Source: CAKZLS01 sp963701445
GTDB taxonomy: Bacteria; Pseudomonadota; Alphaproteobacteria; Rhodospirillales; Defluviicoccaceae
Direction: 5' to 3'
Length of the DNA stretch: 64,000 nucleotides
Assembly: GCA_963701445.1 (NCBI GenBank)
Contig: CAVPAM010000001.1
Span: 1 to 64,000, forward strand
Part shown: piece by piece, positions 37,782 through 47,209 of the stretch
Numbering within the stretch: the first letter of the stretch is position 1
How the letters are laid out: the number at the start of each line of letters is the position of its first letter
Position numbers and translations under genes: made by a program
Notes under the pieces: model-generated
Database searches by the model: none
Told to the model about the DNA's origin: nothing
What the model saw: the letters and a program-made list of their open reading frames with translations, nothing else

Positions 37782-39728
37782 ATGAGTTTGGAAAAGATCA
37801 AGGGCCACGCCGTCGTGATCGCGCCGCCGGCCGCCGGCGCGCTGGAGTTCCACCGAATGACGGCCTCGGAACCGCTCGGGGGACCGTTCGAATTCCTCGT
37901 GGACGTGGCGGGTTCGGGTCCGCCGATCGAACCGCGCGACCTTCTGGGACAGAACGTCACGGTCTCCTTGACCGATGGCGCGGCGCCGATCCAATTCTTC
38001 AACGGCTATGTGGGCGCTTTCGCGACGCTCGGCGCCGACGCTCCGCAGGCCCGCTACCGGATGACGCTGGTTCCGTCGCTCTGGTTCCTCACGCGGTCGC
38101 GCGACTGCCGGATGTTCCAGGAGAAGACAGTTCCGGAGATCGTGCGGGACGTTCTCCGGGATCACGGGTTTGACGATGTCGAGACCCGGCTGAGCGCCGA
38201 GTATCCGGCCCGGGACGTGACCGTGCAGTATCGCGAGACGGATTTCGAGTTCGTCAGCCGCCTCATGGAGCACGAGGGGATTTTCTATTTTTTCCGTCAC
38301 GAGGCCAGCCGGCATATCCTGGTCATGGCCGACGGCAACCGGACGCTCGACACCGTCGCCGGCTTCGAGAGGATCGTGTTCGACCCCGAGCGGCGGGGGG
38401 CGGCCGGCAAGCGGCTTTCGGAGTGGTCGACCACCACCGAGATCCGGCCGGGCGCCGTCACCCTCAGGGATTTCGACTGGCAACGGCCCAACGCGGATCT
38501 GGAAGCCCGCCATTCCCGTCCGCTCGGTCACGCCCTGGCCGACGGGGAGATCTACGAGTATCCGGGATACTACGCCGACAAGACGCGGGGAAACGACCTT
38601 GCCCGCGTCCATCTAGAGGAGCTTCAGGCCGACTTCGAGCGGTACGAGGGCCGAGGCGCGGCGGTGGGGCTGGCTCCGGGCTTCCTGTTCTCCTTGACCA
38701 GGCATCCCCGCCGCGAACTGAACCGCCGGTACCTAGTGGTCCACTCGAAACTGGAGCTGGAAGCGGCGTCGGCCGAGGGCGGGGATTCGGGCGAACGGCC
38801 GTTGAGAGCCGCCACTTTGCTGACGGCGATCGACGCCCGCGGCGTGTTTCGCCCAACGCGATCGACGCCCCGGCCTTTCGTCCACGGACCGCAAACCGCC
38901 GTGGTGGTCGGCCCGGCGGGCGAGGAGATCTACACCGACCAGCATGGCCGGGTGAAGGTAAGGTTCCACTGGGACCGCCGGGCCGGCGGCGACGAGACCG
39001 ATTCGGGCTGGATCCGGGTGTCCCAACCCTGGGCGGGGCAGCGCTTCGGCGCGGTGTTCATTCCCCGGGTCGGGGACGAGGTGGTTGTCTCGTTTCTCGA
39101 GGGGGATCCGGATCGGCCGCTGATTACGGGGCGCGTCCACAATGCCATGAATCCACCGCCGTTCGCGTTGCCGGAGTCCAAGGCGGTCAGTGGGGTGAAA
39201 TCGCGAAGCACGCCCGCCGGCGGCGGCTACAACGAAATTGTCCTGGACGATACGGCCGGCGCCGAACGCGTCCGGATCCATGCCGAGCACGACATGGAAA
39301 CCACGGTTGAGCACGATCTCCGGCAAAACGTCGGAGACAACCTCTCCCAGGCGGTGGGCGGGGACATCGAGCTGAGCGTCGGAGCCTCGATGACCGAAAC
39401 TGTCGGTGCCGCCCGGACCACCACGGTCGGCGCCGACGAGACCGTCACTGTCGGCAACAACAGGAGCGAGACCGTCGGGCGGACGATGACCCTTTCCGTG
39501 GGCAAGGATCTGACCGAGACCGTGGCGGGGCGGCGCACGGAAACGGTGATCAAGGGCTACGTGCTGGAGGCGGCCAAGGTGGAGATCAACGCCCAGGACG
39601 AGATCGTCCTCACCACCGGCAAGGCGAGCATCACGATGAAAAAGAACGGCGACATTACGATCGCCGGCCGGGATATCACCATCAAGGGGTCCGGCAACCT
39701 GAAGCTGAAGGGGAAGAATACCGGTTAG
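37782..39728 (+). CDS. VgrG / type VI secretion tip protein
   Basis: 648-residue T6SS spike protein. Gp27-like N-terminal part (residues ~1-330) with VQYRETDFEFVSRLMEHEGI, the VgrG hallmark, and FYFFRHE; then the gp5-like OB-fold (DQHGRVKVRFHWDRR, SGWIRVSQPWAGQRFGAVF, PRVGDEVVVSFLEGDPDRP); then a C-terminal beta-helix of short repeats (TVGADETVTVGNNRSETVG). No effector domain is fused at the C-terminus. No other T6SS genes are in the window, so this is an orphan vgrG. Its stop overlaps the convergent metalloprotease gene by 4 bases. Confidence 0.93.
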   Translation: MSLEKIKGHAVVIAPPAAGALEFHRMTASEPLGGPFEFLVDVAGSGPPIEPRDLLGQNVTVSLTDGAAPIQFFNGYVGAFATLGADAPQARYRMTLVPSLWFLTRSRDCRMFQEKTVPEIVRDVLRDHGFDDVETRLSAEYPARDVTVQYRETDFEFVSRLMEHEGIFYFFRHEASRHILVMADGNRTLDTVAGFERIVFDPERRGAAGKRLSEWSTTTEIRPGAVTLRDFDWQRPNADLEARHSRPLGHALADGEIYEYPGYYADKTRGNDLARVHLEELQADFERYEGRGAAVGLAPGFLFSLTRHPRRELNRRYLVVHSKLELEAASAEGGDSGERPLRAATLLTAIDARGVFRPTRSTPRPFVHGPQTAVVVGPAGEEIYTDQHGRVKVRFHWDRRAGGDETDSGWIRVSQPWAGQRFGAVFIPRVGDEVVVSFLEGDPDRPLITGRVHNAMNPPPFALPESKAVSGVKSRSTPAGGGYNEIVLDDTAGAERVRIHAEHDMETTVEHDLRQNVGDNLSQAVGGDIELSVGASMTETVGAARTTTVGADETVTVGNNRSETVGRTMTLSVGKDLTETVAGRRTETVIKGYVLEAAKVEINAQDEIVLTTGKASITMKKNGDITIAGRDITIKGSGNLKLKGKNTG

Positions 39729-40825
39729 GGCCGGGTCCTCGGGGCCCCCGCTCCGGAGAGGATGCCGACTTCGCACCAAGCATCAAGCACCGCGTGGCGC
39801 TCGGTGCTGGACGGGCCATACAGCCGGTCCGCGACCTCGAGAGTGAGCTGGGCGAAAGGCCCAAACGTGATGGAAGAGGAGCGTTCCGGGCTCCGCAGGC
39901 TCTCGTACCAGATGCGGCCGGCTTTCTCCCAGGCGTGGCCGCCGAGCGCGGTCGCCAGGAGGTAGAAGGCGCGGTTCGGAATGCCCGAGTTGACATGAAC
40001 CCCGCCGTTGTCGGCGAACATGGCCGCATATCCGCTCATGTGGCCCGGTTGCGGATCGGTTCCGATCACGGGGTCGTCATAGGCCGTTCCCGGCGCCTTC
40101 ATGGAGCGGAGCGCGGCGCCGTCGACCCGGTCGCCGAAGACGCCGGCGCCGATCAGCCAGTCCGCCTCGCGGGCTTGCTGATTGTGGGCCCTTTGCTTGA
40201 CCAGGGAGCCGAAAACGTCGCAAACCAACTCGTTCAGCGCTCCCGACTGGCCGAAATAATCGAGTCCGCCCTCGTGCTCGATGACGCCGTGTGTCAGTTC
40301 GTGGCCGATGACCTCGATCGCCACCGTAAACCGGTTAAACAACTCCCCGTCGCCATCCCCGAAAACCATGCGCTGGCCATTCCAGAAAGCGTCGGTATAT
40401 CCGAGGCCGAAATGAACCGTCGCCTCCATCATCATTCCGGCATCGTCGATGGAATCGCGGTCGTAGGCTTCCCAGAACAAATGATCCGTCGCGCCGAGAC
40501 CGATGTACGCCTCTTCGACCGCGATGTCGCCGGTGGGCCGCGTTCCCTCGGCGCGAACCAGCCGGACGGACAGAGATTCGGTGTTCGCCGCGTCGTGAAT
40601 GGCGCGGGGATAGACTTCCGGCGCGGTTACCCGACAGCGCCGTTTCCGCGATGCCGGGGCCTTGACCTGCGCCGCCGAGCGCCAGGCGCGCAGGGTGTGA
40701 TCGGAGGTCAGGGTGCGAAGGGCGTTGGCCCGTTGCTTGGGCGTCCCGTTCCGGGAGATCGCGGTGAGGATGTGGGGAGGGAGAATGCCGAGGCGGGGAC
40801 GGGTCGGGCGGACGGTTTGAACCAT
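39725..40825 (-). CDS. protealysin-like M4 neutral metalloprotease
   Basis: 366-residue thermolysin-family protease. The zinc site is GHELTHGVIEHEGGLDYFGQ (HExTH, with the downstream Glu in ALNELVCDVFG); DNGGVHVNSGIPNRAFY gives the transition-state His. There is no signal peptide: the N-terminus (RLGILPPHILTAISRNG) is the short PPxxL-type propeptide of protealysin-like enzymes. Start ATG 40825 follows this logic; the track of in-frame codons upstream is not protein-like. Its position tail-to-tail with vgrG suggests it may be a T6SS cargo, but a separate intracellular role is equally possible. Confidence 0.9.
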   Translation of the reverse strand: MVQTVRPTRPRLGILPPHILTAISRNGTPKQRANALRTLTSDHTLRAWRSAAQVKAPASRKRRCRVTAPEVYPRAIHDAANTESLSVRLVRAEGTRPTGDIAVEEAYIGLGATDHLFWEAYDRDSIDDAGMMMEATVHFGLGYTDAFWNGQRMVFGDGDGELFNRFTVAIEVIGHELTHGVIEHEGGLDYFGQSGALNELVCDVFGSLVKQRAHNQQAREADWLIGAGVFGDRVDGAALRSMKAPGTAYDDPVIGTDPQPGHMSGYAAMFADNGGVHVNSGIPNRAFYLLATALGGHAWEKAGRIWYESLRSPERSSSITFGPFAQLTLEVADRLYGPSSTERHAVLDAWCEVGILSGAGAPRTRP

Positions 40826-41118
40826 TAAGAACAAGTTCCTTGCGTATGCGTGTTGGCGAAAATGGTCCCGGACAATGGGGGCGCGCCATGGGTGCGTGAA
40901 CCAAAAAAAGGGAACATAGTAAGAACATATACGCAAAATATTTCATGTCAAGGAAAATTATCCCTTATTCTCTCGGATATGGATCATGCGACTCTCGACG
41001 TCGGACCGATTGGCCGGCCGCGAGGCCTATTGCGCGAAACATGAAAGATACATTAGAATATTTTAATATTTATTGCCGAATGGCGGTTCGAAGGCTGTTT
41101 GGAGAGGAGACCGCGCGC

Positions 41119-41541
41119 ATGGAAAATTTCACCCCGATTTCGGCGCTGGTGGGCGGCGCGCTGATCGGCGTGGCCGCCGTAGCGTTGATGCTGTTCAGCG
41201 GCCGCATCGCCGGTATCGCGGGCATTGTCGGCGGCCTGCTGGGCGCGAGCCCGGGCGAGATGGGCTGGCGGCTGGCGTTCGTCGCGGGACTGGTGGCCGG
41301 CCCCTATCTGGCGGTGCTGGCCGGGGGCACGATCCCCGAGGTGGAGGTCGCCGCCTCGATGCCCGTGGTGGTCGCGGCCGGCGTCCTCGTGGGGTTCGGC
41401 ACCCGGCTCGGAAACGGCTGCACCAGCGGTCACGGGGTATGCGGTCTCGCCCGGCTGTCCCGGCGCTCGGCGGTCGCCACCCTCGCGTTCATGGTCGTTG
41501 CCGCCGCGGTGGTTTTCGCGGCGCGCCATCTGGCGGGCTGA
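41119..41541 (+). CDS. YeeE/YedE family sulfur-compound transporter, N-terminal half
   Basis: 140-residue membrane protein with about four helices. The conserved cysteine block FGTRLGNGCTSGHGVCG is the family's thiosulfate-handling motif. AGGG... ribosome site GGAGAGGAGA precedes ATG 41119. It is followed seven bases later by the companion half; together they equal one full YeeE/TsuA-type transporter, a split arrangement common in proteobacteria. Confidence 0.88.
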   Translation: MENFTPISALVGGALIGVAAVALMLFSGRIAGIAGIVGGLLGASPGEMGWRLAFVAGLVAGPYLAVLAGGTIPEVEVAASMPVVVAAGVLVGFGTRLGNGCTSGHGVCGLARLSRRSAVATLAFMVVAAAVVFAARHLAG

Positions 41542-41547
41542 GCGGCC

Positions 41548-41991
41548 ATGGCCCGGGTGATGGTGGCGCTGGTCGCGGGGTTGCTGATGGGCGCCGGATT
41601 GACCGTTTCACAAATGATCGATCCGGCCAAGGTCCTGGCGTTTCTCGATGTCGCGGCCGCGCCCGCCGGCGGCTGGGACCCGAGCCTCGCCCTGGTGATG
41701 GCCGGGGCGCTCGCGGTCACGATGGTGGGCTACCGGCTGGTTTTCAAGCGGGAGCGCCCGGTCCTGGCGGCGGCGTTCCAGGTGCCCGGGCGACGGGACC
41801 TCGACGTTCGCCTGCTCGCGGGCGCCGCGCTGTTCGGCATCGGTTGGGGATTGGTGGGCTACTGCCCCGGCCCGGCCATCGCCGGCGTGACCCTGGGATC
41901 GGGAAAAACGGTCGCGTTCGTGATCTCCATGCTCGCCGGCATGGCCATCTACCGTTTCGGGTTCGAAAAGCGTCCCGGCGGAGGGCGATAG
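41548..41991 (+). CDS. YeeE/YedE family sulfur-compound transporter, C-terminal half
   Basis: 147-residue membrane protein (DUF6691-like). Begins MARVMVALVAGLLMGAGL; conserved MIDPAKVLAFLDV and the second cysteine block IGWGLVGYCPGPAI. It pairs with the preceding gene to form the transporter. Likely imports thiosulfate or a related reduced sulfur compound; direction and substrate are inferred from the family. Confidence 0.88.
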   Translation: MARVMVALVAGLLMGAGLTVSQMIDPAKVLAFLDVAAAPAGGWDPSLALVMAGALAVTMVGYRLVFKRERPVLAAAFQVPGRRDLDVRLLAGAALFGIGWGLVGYCPGPAIAGVTLGSGKTVAFVISMLAGMAIYRFGFEKRPGGGR

Positions 41992-42546
41992 CCGAGGGTA
42001 ATAAAGGAGCGGGGGCGAAGCGGATCGGCGAGGTATCGGGGCTCGGGTCCTGCCGTCGAACGACGGAAACCGGACAACCACCGCTGTCGATACGCGCCAA
42101 TCGGCTTCGCTCTTTAAACCCGCTCCACCACGACCGGCCCCCCTGGACCGATCGCGTGAACCGATTGCGCCCGGATTTCCGGGTCGTTGTGTTGGGCGGC
42201 CGAAATCAACAGCGCGCCGTCGTGTTTACCCCTGCCATCAGCGCTGGATCTTCCAGCAAAATAATGTTCATAACTGGAAACAAATACGCGAGTATGAGCG
42301 TGGTTTCACTTTCAAAAACGATCATTTGTCCATCTTCGTCGCAATACTAATTGCTCATACGAAGAAAACACAAGAACTTTTACATGGAAATATCAGTTTA
42401 TTTATTGTAAATGAAAGTCATTTGCTTTTTCAATTTCATTGTTGACTTGACGCGTCGGGATTTGTTTGTCGGAGCGCGGGCCGCGCGGCGCCGTTTCCCG
42501 GGGCGCGCCGGCGAGCGGGCGACGGGGTGAGAAAAAGGCGGGGCGA
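41992..42546. other. non-coding stretch, AT-rich in its second half
   Basis: No gene is supported in ~550 bases. From 42230 to 42450 the base composition turns AT-rich, unlike the flanks. A 39-codon frame exists on the minus strand (42206-42325, MIVFESETTLILAYLF...) but has no ribosome site and is not called. Confidence 0.45.
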
Positions 42547-42861
42547 TCAGCGTGTGGGGTACCGGCGGCCCAAGCCGAAGCCGCGGAAATCTAGTGTAGG
42601 AGCTCGTTCCGCTTTTTCGAACTCTTCGGGCTGGTTGACCGTTTTGGCCTGCACCTCGCGGGCCTTCGCGATCAGACCTCTTGCCGCGTTGGAGAGATGG
42701 CCGACGATGCCGTTGAATCGATCCAGCGGCACTACCAATGTAACCCTAGGTTGTAGTTTGTTCTCGTCATCCAGTGACCCGAATGTGATCCGGATAACAC
42801 CACTTGCAAGGCGGACGGACATCAGAGAGTCGGCGAAGAGGACAGGTGTTTCTTGGGCCAC
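42547..42861 (-). CDS. conserved hypothetical protein
   Basis: 104-residue soluble protein starting at a GTG (42861) with AAGGGAGGA eight to thirteen bases upstream. Sequence: PVLFADSLMSVRLASGVIRI then TFGSLDDENKLQPRVTLVVP, LDRFNGIVGHLSNAARGLIA. The alternating hydrophobic pattern looks like a small beta-rich domain and is reminiscent of DUF3467-type proteins, but I cannot assign it firmly. Confidence 0.55.
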   Translation of the reverse strand: MAQETPVLFADSLMSVRLASGVIRITFGSLDDENKLQPRVTLVVPLDRFNGIVGHLSNAARGLIAKAREVQAKTVNQPEEFEKAERAPTLDFRGFGLGRRYPTR

Positions 42862-43069
42862 CGAAGAATTCCTCCCTTGCGTCAGGGGTTAACCCAATAG
42901 TGAACCTAAAAATAACCCGGGTAAACTAATTTGGTTCCATTTGGGGTAATCCTTCACGCGGGCCAACCGGCCAACGCTTTGCCGGGCCTTTCTGCCGCCC
43001 GCGCGCGCATGATCCTCCCGAGAGCCTGCTCCGGAGCGCTCCGGCCCTTGATTTTTCTTCGGAAAAAAA

Positions 43070-43144
43070 TGGTGGGCGCGGCTGGGATTGAACCAGCGAC
43101 CCCTACGATGTCAACGTAGTGCTCTCCCGCTGAGCTACGCGCCC
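43070..43144 (-). tRNA. tRNA-Val (anticodon GAC)
   Basis: Read on the minus strand, the cloverleaf is complete: acceptor GGGCGCG / CGCGCCC, D-arm GCTC...GAGC, anticodon stem CTACG / CGTAG with loop TTGACAT (anticodon GAC, valine), T-arm GCTGG TTCAATC CCAGC, discriminator A and an encoded CCA. Confidence 0.96.
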
Positions 43145-43179
43145 TCGCGAGCCAATGAGGAATTGGCCACGGGGCCAAA

Positions 43180-43208
43180 CTCTTAGCCCGTTCCGTTCGC
43201 GTTGGCAA
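43180..43208 (-). promoter_or_regulatory. possible promoter of tRNA-Val
   Basis: On the minus strand TTGCCA (43208-43203) and TAAGAG (43185-43180) are separated by 17 bases, about 36 bases upstream of the tRNA 5' end. Both hexamers are imperfect, so this is a suggestion only. Confidence 0.35.
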
Positions 43209-43345
43209 GATTGCGGCGCGGCCAATCGTGCCCGGTGGCCAAACCGGCCGCGCGTGGTATTTGGTATTGCCAGGGGGGGCGGGGCACGGTAACCAACCGG
43301 TCCGCTCTGGATTTTCTCCGTGAAGAGCCCGAAAGATGTGTGGAG

Positions 43346-44266
43346 ATGACCTCGTTGCCCGATGACGCCGACGCCCGCGTTCTGAAAACGAGCGAGGGCG
43401 GACGCGAAGCCGCCTCCTGCTCGGTGGTGGCGCCGGCGGAACAGACGCTGCCCCTGGTGTTCGCGTCGCCCCACAGCGGCCGCGACTATCCGCGCGCCTT
43501 CGTGGCCGCCTCCCGACTCGACCCGCTGTCGCTCAGGCGCTCCGAGGACGCGTTCATCGACCAGGTTTTCGGGGCCGCTCCCGCCCACGGCGCGCCGCTG
43601 CTGCGGGCGCATTTTCCGCGCGTCTACGTGGATCCGAACCGCGAGCCGTACGAGCTGGATCCGGAGATGTTCGACGGTCCGCTTCCGGGGTTCGTCAACG
43701 TCGGGTCGCCGAGGGTGGCGGCGGGGCTGGGGACCGTGGCCCGCGTGGTGACCAGCGGCGAGGAGGTCTACGCCGGCAAACTGGCGTTCGACGAGGTCCA
43801 TCGGCGGATCCGGACCCATTACTTTCCGTATCACGCGGCGCTGAAGGACCTGATCGAGACCACGCGGGAGCGGTTCGGAGGCTGCCTGTTGATCGATTGC
43901 CACTCGATGCCGTCGGTCGGCGGGCCGATGGACAGCGACCCGGGACTGAAGCGCGTCGACATGGTGCTGGGCGACCGCTTCTGCACCTCCTGCGCGCCGT
44001 CCGTGACCGATTTCGTGGAGCGGACGCTGGGCAAGATGGGATACTCGGTCCGGCGCAACCTGCCCTACGCGGGAGGCTACACCACCGCCCACTACGGCCG
44101 GCCCCGCGAGGGCGTCCATGCCCTCCAGATCGAACTCAACCGGGCGCTCTACATGGACGAGGACGCGGTCGCGCCCACCGAGGGCTTCGAGCGGCTGGCG
44201 CGGAACATCGGCGAGATGATCGCGGCGCTGTCCAAGCTCGAGCCGCGAAGGCTGAGGGCGATATGA
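43346..44266 (+). CDS. N-formylglutamate amidohydrolase
   Basis: 306-residue zinc amidohydrolase of the HutG/N-formylglutamate deformylase family. FASPHSGRDYPRAF at the N-terminus and LLIDCHSMPSVGG carry the metal-binding residues; RVYVDPNREPYELD and YAGGYTTAHYGRPREG, VHALQIELNRALYMDE follow. It would release formate from N-formylglutamate in histidine breakdown, although no hut genes are near. ATG 43346 was chosen; the stop overlaps the GNAT start (ATGA). Confidence 0.92.
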   Translation: MTSLPDDADARVLKTSEGGREAASCSVVAPAEQTLPLVFASPHSGRDYPRAFVAASRLDPLSLRRSEDAFIDQVFGAAPAHGAPLLRAHFPRVYVDPNREPYELDPEMFDGPLPGFVNVGSPRVAAGLGTVARVVTSGEEVYAGKLAFDEVHRRIRTHYFPYHAALKDLIETTRERFGGCLLIDCHSMPSVGGPMDSDPGLKRVDMVLGDRFCTSCAPSVTDFVERTLGKMGYSVRRNLPYAGGYTTAHYGRPREGVHALQIELNRALYMDEDAVAPTEGFERLARNIGEMIAALSKLEPRRLRAI

Positions 44267-44847
44267 GACCGGCGGAACAGGGAACGGGCGCGTCGCCGGG
44301 GGATCTGGCGGTCGAGGCGGCGGGGCTCGAGCTTCGCGAGGCCACCGCCGGCGACATTCCGGCCATTCAGCGCATCTACGCCTATCACGTGGAACACGGC
44401 ACCGGCACCTTCGAGGAAACGGCTCCGAACCTGGACGACATGACCCAGCGCTGGCAGGGGATCGTCGCCGTCGGGCTGCCGTACCTGGTCTGCGCGTTCG
44501 ACGGGCGGGTGAACGGCTTCGCCTACGCGTCGCGGTTCAGGCCGCGCTCGGCGTACCGCTTCACGGTGGAGGATTCCATCTATGTGGATCCCGAGGCGGT
44601 GGGGGGCGGCATCGGCCGCCTGCTGCTCGGAGACCTGATCGAACGGTGCACCGCGCTCGGCCACCGCCAGATGGTGGCCGTCATCGGCGACTCGCGCAAT
44701 TCCCGGTCGATCCAGGTACACGCGCGGCACGGTTTCCAGCGGACCGGACTGCTGCCCTCGGCCGGGTTCAAGTTCGGCCGCTGGCTGGACGCCGTGTTCA
44801 TGCAGCGCGCCCTCGGAGCGGGCGACCGGACGCTGCCCGGCGCCTGA
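44263..44847 (+). CDS. GNAT N-acetyltransferase (phosphinothricin acetyltransferase-like)
   Basis: 194-residue acetyltransferase. ELREATAGDIPAIQRIYAYH and GTGTFEETAP are the Pat/Bar-type opening; the acetyl-CoA loop is GGGIGRLLLGDLI; GDSRNSRSIQVHARHGF and GFKFGRWLDAVFMQR close the domain. Members acetylate methionine sulfoximine, phosphinothricin or related amino acids. Translationally coupled to the upstream amidohydrolase. Confidence 0.9.
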   Translation: MRPAEQGTGASPGDLAVEAAGLELREATAGDIPAIQRIYAYHVEHGTGTFEETAPNLDDMTQRWQGIVAVGLPYLVCAFDGRVNGFAYASRFRPRSAYRFTVEDSIYVDPEAVGGGIGRLLLGDLIERCTALGHRQMVAVIGDSRNSRSIQVHARHGFQRTGLLPSAGFKFGRWLDAVFMQRALGAGDRTLPGA

Positions 44848-45288
44848 GACCGTCCGCGACCGGCCCCGTCCCCAGGGCCGCCCAAAAAAAGCACAAAAAA
44901 AAGGGCCGCGCGTACACGGCCCAAGTTTTGGGAGGAAACGTCCAAGAAGCGCGGGCAACCCAACAACCGAGGTTGTGTGTGCTGCACCGCACAACGAACA
45001 TTTAATGATTCTCACTGACAAATTCAAATGACAAATAGACGAAAGCCGGTAATTTCTCGCGGATCCGGCGCGGGATCGGCGGATACAACTATAAGCATCT
45101 GAAAATAAACAGATAAAAATGCAACACTCGCGCTTGGAAAATTCGGAGACCATCGGGCGGGGAGACGGCCCCGTGGGCGAGCCGAAGGCGGTTCACGGCC
45201 TGTTCCGGCCGTAAAGGCGGATCGATGCTCTTCGCAGTGCGATACGAAACGATTTGAATCGGGGCTCGGACGCGCCGAATCCTTGGCC
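44848..45288. other. non-coding stretch
   Basis: No gene is supported in ~440 bases. Near 44886-44925 there are two A-runs around GGGCCGCGCGTACACGGCCC, a GC-rich inverted repeat (GGGCCG.../...CGGCCC) that could be part of a terminator for either flanking unit. The rest shows no recognisable structure. Confidence 0.45.
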
Positions 45289-46497
45289 TCAGATCACGCC
45301 GGCGCGGCGGAGACCGGTCATTTCGTCCTCGGACAGTCCGAGCAGGTCGCGGTATATTTCGCTGTTGGCGTTGCCCAGGGACGGCCCGAGACCGGTGATT
45401 CGCCCCGGCGTCTCCGACAGCTTCGGAATGACCCCCGGGATCACCACGGGGCCGAGCACCGGGTCGTCGACGGTTTCCATGTCGTCGCGGGCCTTGAAGT
45501 GCGGGTCGGCGAAGATGTCCTCGATGGTGTTGAGCGGCCCGGCGGGGACCTCGCCGGCCAGGCAGAGGTCCATGACCTCGTCGCGGGTGCGCGCCCCCGT
45601 CCATGCGCCGACCAGACGGACCACCTCCTCCTGCGCCGCCAGCCGCGCCTCCTGGCGGCCGAAGCGCCCGGGCGCCGCCAGGTCCGGCCGCTCCATGACC
45701 TCCGCCAGGCGGGCGAACATCTTGTCGGTGGTGCAGGCGATGGCCACCCACTTGCCGTCGCGGGTGGGAAAATGTCCGTGCGGGCAGGCGTTGCGGGTGC
45801 CCGCGCCCTCGCTCTCGCGGACGATCCCTTGCTGGTCGAAGGCCGGGGCCACCTCGTCGAGCACGCGGAACACCGCCTCGTACAGCCCGACGTCGATGTA
45901 TTGCCCGCCGCCGCCGCCCCGGCGATGCAGCAGGGCGATCAGCACGCCCACCGTTCCGTAAAGACCCGCGAGATAGTCGCCGAGCGACGTGGAGCCGGGG
46001 GTCACCGGCGTCTGGCCCGGCATGCCCGCGAGATTGGACAGGCCGCCGACGGCGTGGGCGATGCGGGCGAAGCCCGGGCGGTCCTTGTACGGGCCCGTCT
46101 GGCCGTAGCCGGTGACGCGCAGCATGATCAGATCGGGATTGACGGCCTTGAGGTCCTCCCAGCCGACGCCCCATTTTTCCAGGGTTCCCGGCCGGAAGTT
46201 CTCGCAGACCACGTCCGAGACGGCGACCAGGCGCTTGAACAGGCCGACGCCGTCCGGCTTGCGAAGATCCAGGGTGATGGACTTCTTGCTCCTGGCCTCG
46301 GACAGCCACGCGAGGCTCGAATCGGCGCGTTTCGTGGCGGTGCCGAACTTGCGGAACGGGTCGCCGGTCCCCGGCTGCTCCACCTTGATGACCTCCGCGC
46401 CGAACTCGGCGAGGACGGTGGCGCAGTAGGGCGCCGCGATGAACGTGGCGATGTCGAGGACGCGGAGACCGGAAAGAGGCGGATTGGAAGCGGCCAT
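45289..46497 (-). CDS. CaiB/BaiF family CoA-transferase
   Basis: 402-residue class III CoA-transferase, moving CoA between carboxylic acids. LRVLDIATFIAAPYCATVLA and EFGAEVIKVEQPGTGDPFR open the Rossmann part; RVTGYGQTGPYKDRPGF and GQYIDVGLYEA carry the conserved catalytic-loop residues; the C-terminus has LGPVVIPGVIPKLSETPG. ATG 46497 follows AAGAAAGG. It lies 10 bases after the ydcF-like gene. Substrate not evident. Confidence 0.92.
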   Translation of the reverse strand: MAASNPPLSGLRVLDIATFIAAPYCATVLAEFGAEVIKVEQPGTGDPFRKFGTATKRADSSLAWLSEARSKKSITLDLRKPDGVGLFKRLVAVSDVVCENFRPGTLEKWGVGWEDLKAVNPDLIMLRVTGYGQTGPYKDRPGFARIAHAVGGLSNLAGMPGQTPVTPGSTSLGDYLAGLYGTVGVLIALLHRRGGGGGQYIDVGLYEAVFRVLDEVAPAFDQQGIVRESEGAGTRNACPHGHFPTRDGKWVAIACTTDKMFARLAEVMERPDLAAPGRFGRQEARLAAQEEVVRLVGAWTGARTRDEVMDLCLAGEVPAGPLNTIEDIFADPHFKARDDMETVDDPVLGPVVIPGVIPKLSETPGRITGLGPSLGNANSEIYRDLLGLSEDEMTGLRRAGVI

Positions 46498-46507
46498 GGA
46501 ACCTTTC

Positions 46508-47086
46508 TTAATGATGCCAAACGGCATCGACAATCGGTTTATGGCGCCCGATGGCGAACAGGTAGGCGCTCTGGATGAGCAATCCGGTCTCCTGGACATG
46601 GGCCCAGGACCATCCGGCCACCGAGAGGCCGTCCCGCCCCGGCACCGGGTCGCCCTCGACGGGCAGGCCGAGCCGGCGGAAGACATAGAGCGCGCGCCGC
46701 ATATGAAAGCCGTCCGTCACCACCGCGAGGCGTCGCCAGCCCCGGTCCCGGGCGATGCGGCCGCTGTAGACCGCGTTCTCGAAGGTGTTCCGCGCCTTGT
46801 CCTCGACCACGATCCGCTCCGCCGGCACGCCCCGCGCGATGGCGAGGTCGCGCATCACCTCGGCCTCGGCGGGGGGCGGCCCGACGATGCCGCCGGAGAC
46901 CAGGAGATAGCGGGCGTCGCGCCGTTGCCACGCGGCCACGCCATGCTCCAGCCGCCGCAGGAGCGCCGGTCCGGCCACGCCGGCCTCGGTCAGCGCGGCG
47001 CCGAGCACGACGACGGCGTCGGCGCGGGGATCCGGGGCGGCGGGGCGCGGCGGAGCGCCGGGGTTGGGAGCGGGGTGTGCCGTCAT
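46508..47086 (-). CDS. YdcF/DUF218 family protein
   Basis: 192-residue protein with DAVVVLGAALTEAGVAGPAL, LLVSGGIVGPPPAEAEVM, VVEDKARNTFENA and VVTDGFHMRRAL, the SanA/YdcF signature blocks (Rossmann-like fold thought to bind nucleotides or act in envelope metabolism). No clear membrane anchor is present in this version. Forms an apparent operon with the CoA-transferase gene downstream. Confidence 0.88.
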   Translation of the reverse strand: MTAHPAPNPGAPPRPAAPDPRADAVVVLGAALTEAGVAGPALLRRLEHGVAAWQRRDARYLLVSGGIVGPPPAEAEVMRDLAIARGVPAERIVVEDKARNTFENAVYSGRIARDRGWRRLAVVTDGFHMRRALYVFRRLGLPVEGDPVPGRDGLSVAGWSWAHVQETGLLIQSAYLFAIGRHKPIVDAVWHH

Positions 47087-47209
47087 CGATCTGTCCGCCG
47101 GGCCTTTTCCTGTTCCGTTGCATTGGTTAATGATGCCGCGTGGTTATGTTAATCGAAAGTCGCCGGGCGCGGCCAGCGCGCTCGCGGGCATGCAGAGGTG
47201 GTACCGGGA

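Noticed and set aside
37782..39728. A full type VI secretion locus
   Set aside because: Only vgrG is recognised; no tss genes, hcp or PAAR protein lie nearby.
42206..42325. 39-codon ORF on the minus strand (MIVFESETTLILAYLF...)
   Set aside because: No ribosome site, begins right after a stop, and the region is generally AT-rich; too weak to call.
43145..43345. tRNA-Val as an integration site for an island
   Set aside because: No integrase gene and no direct repeat of the tRNA 3' end were seen on either side.
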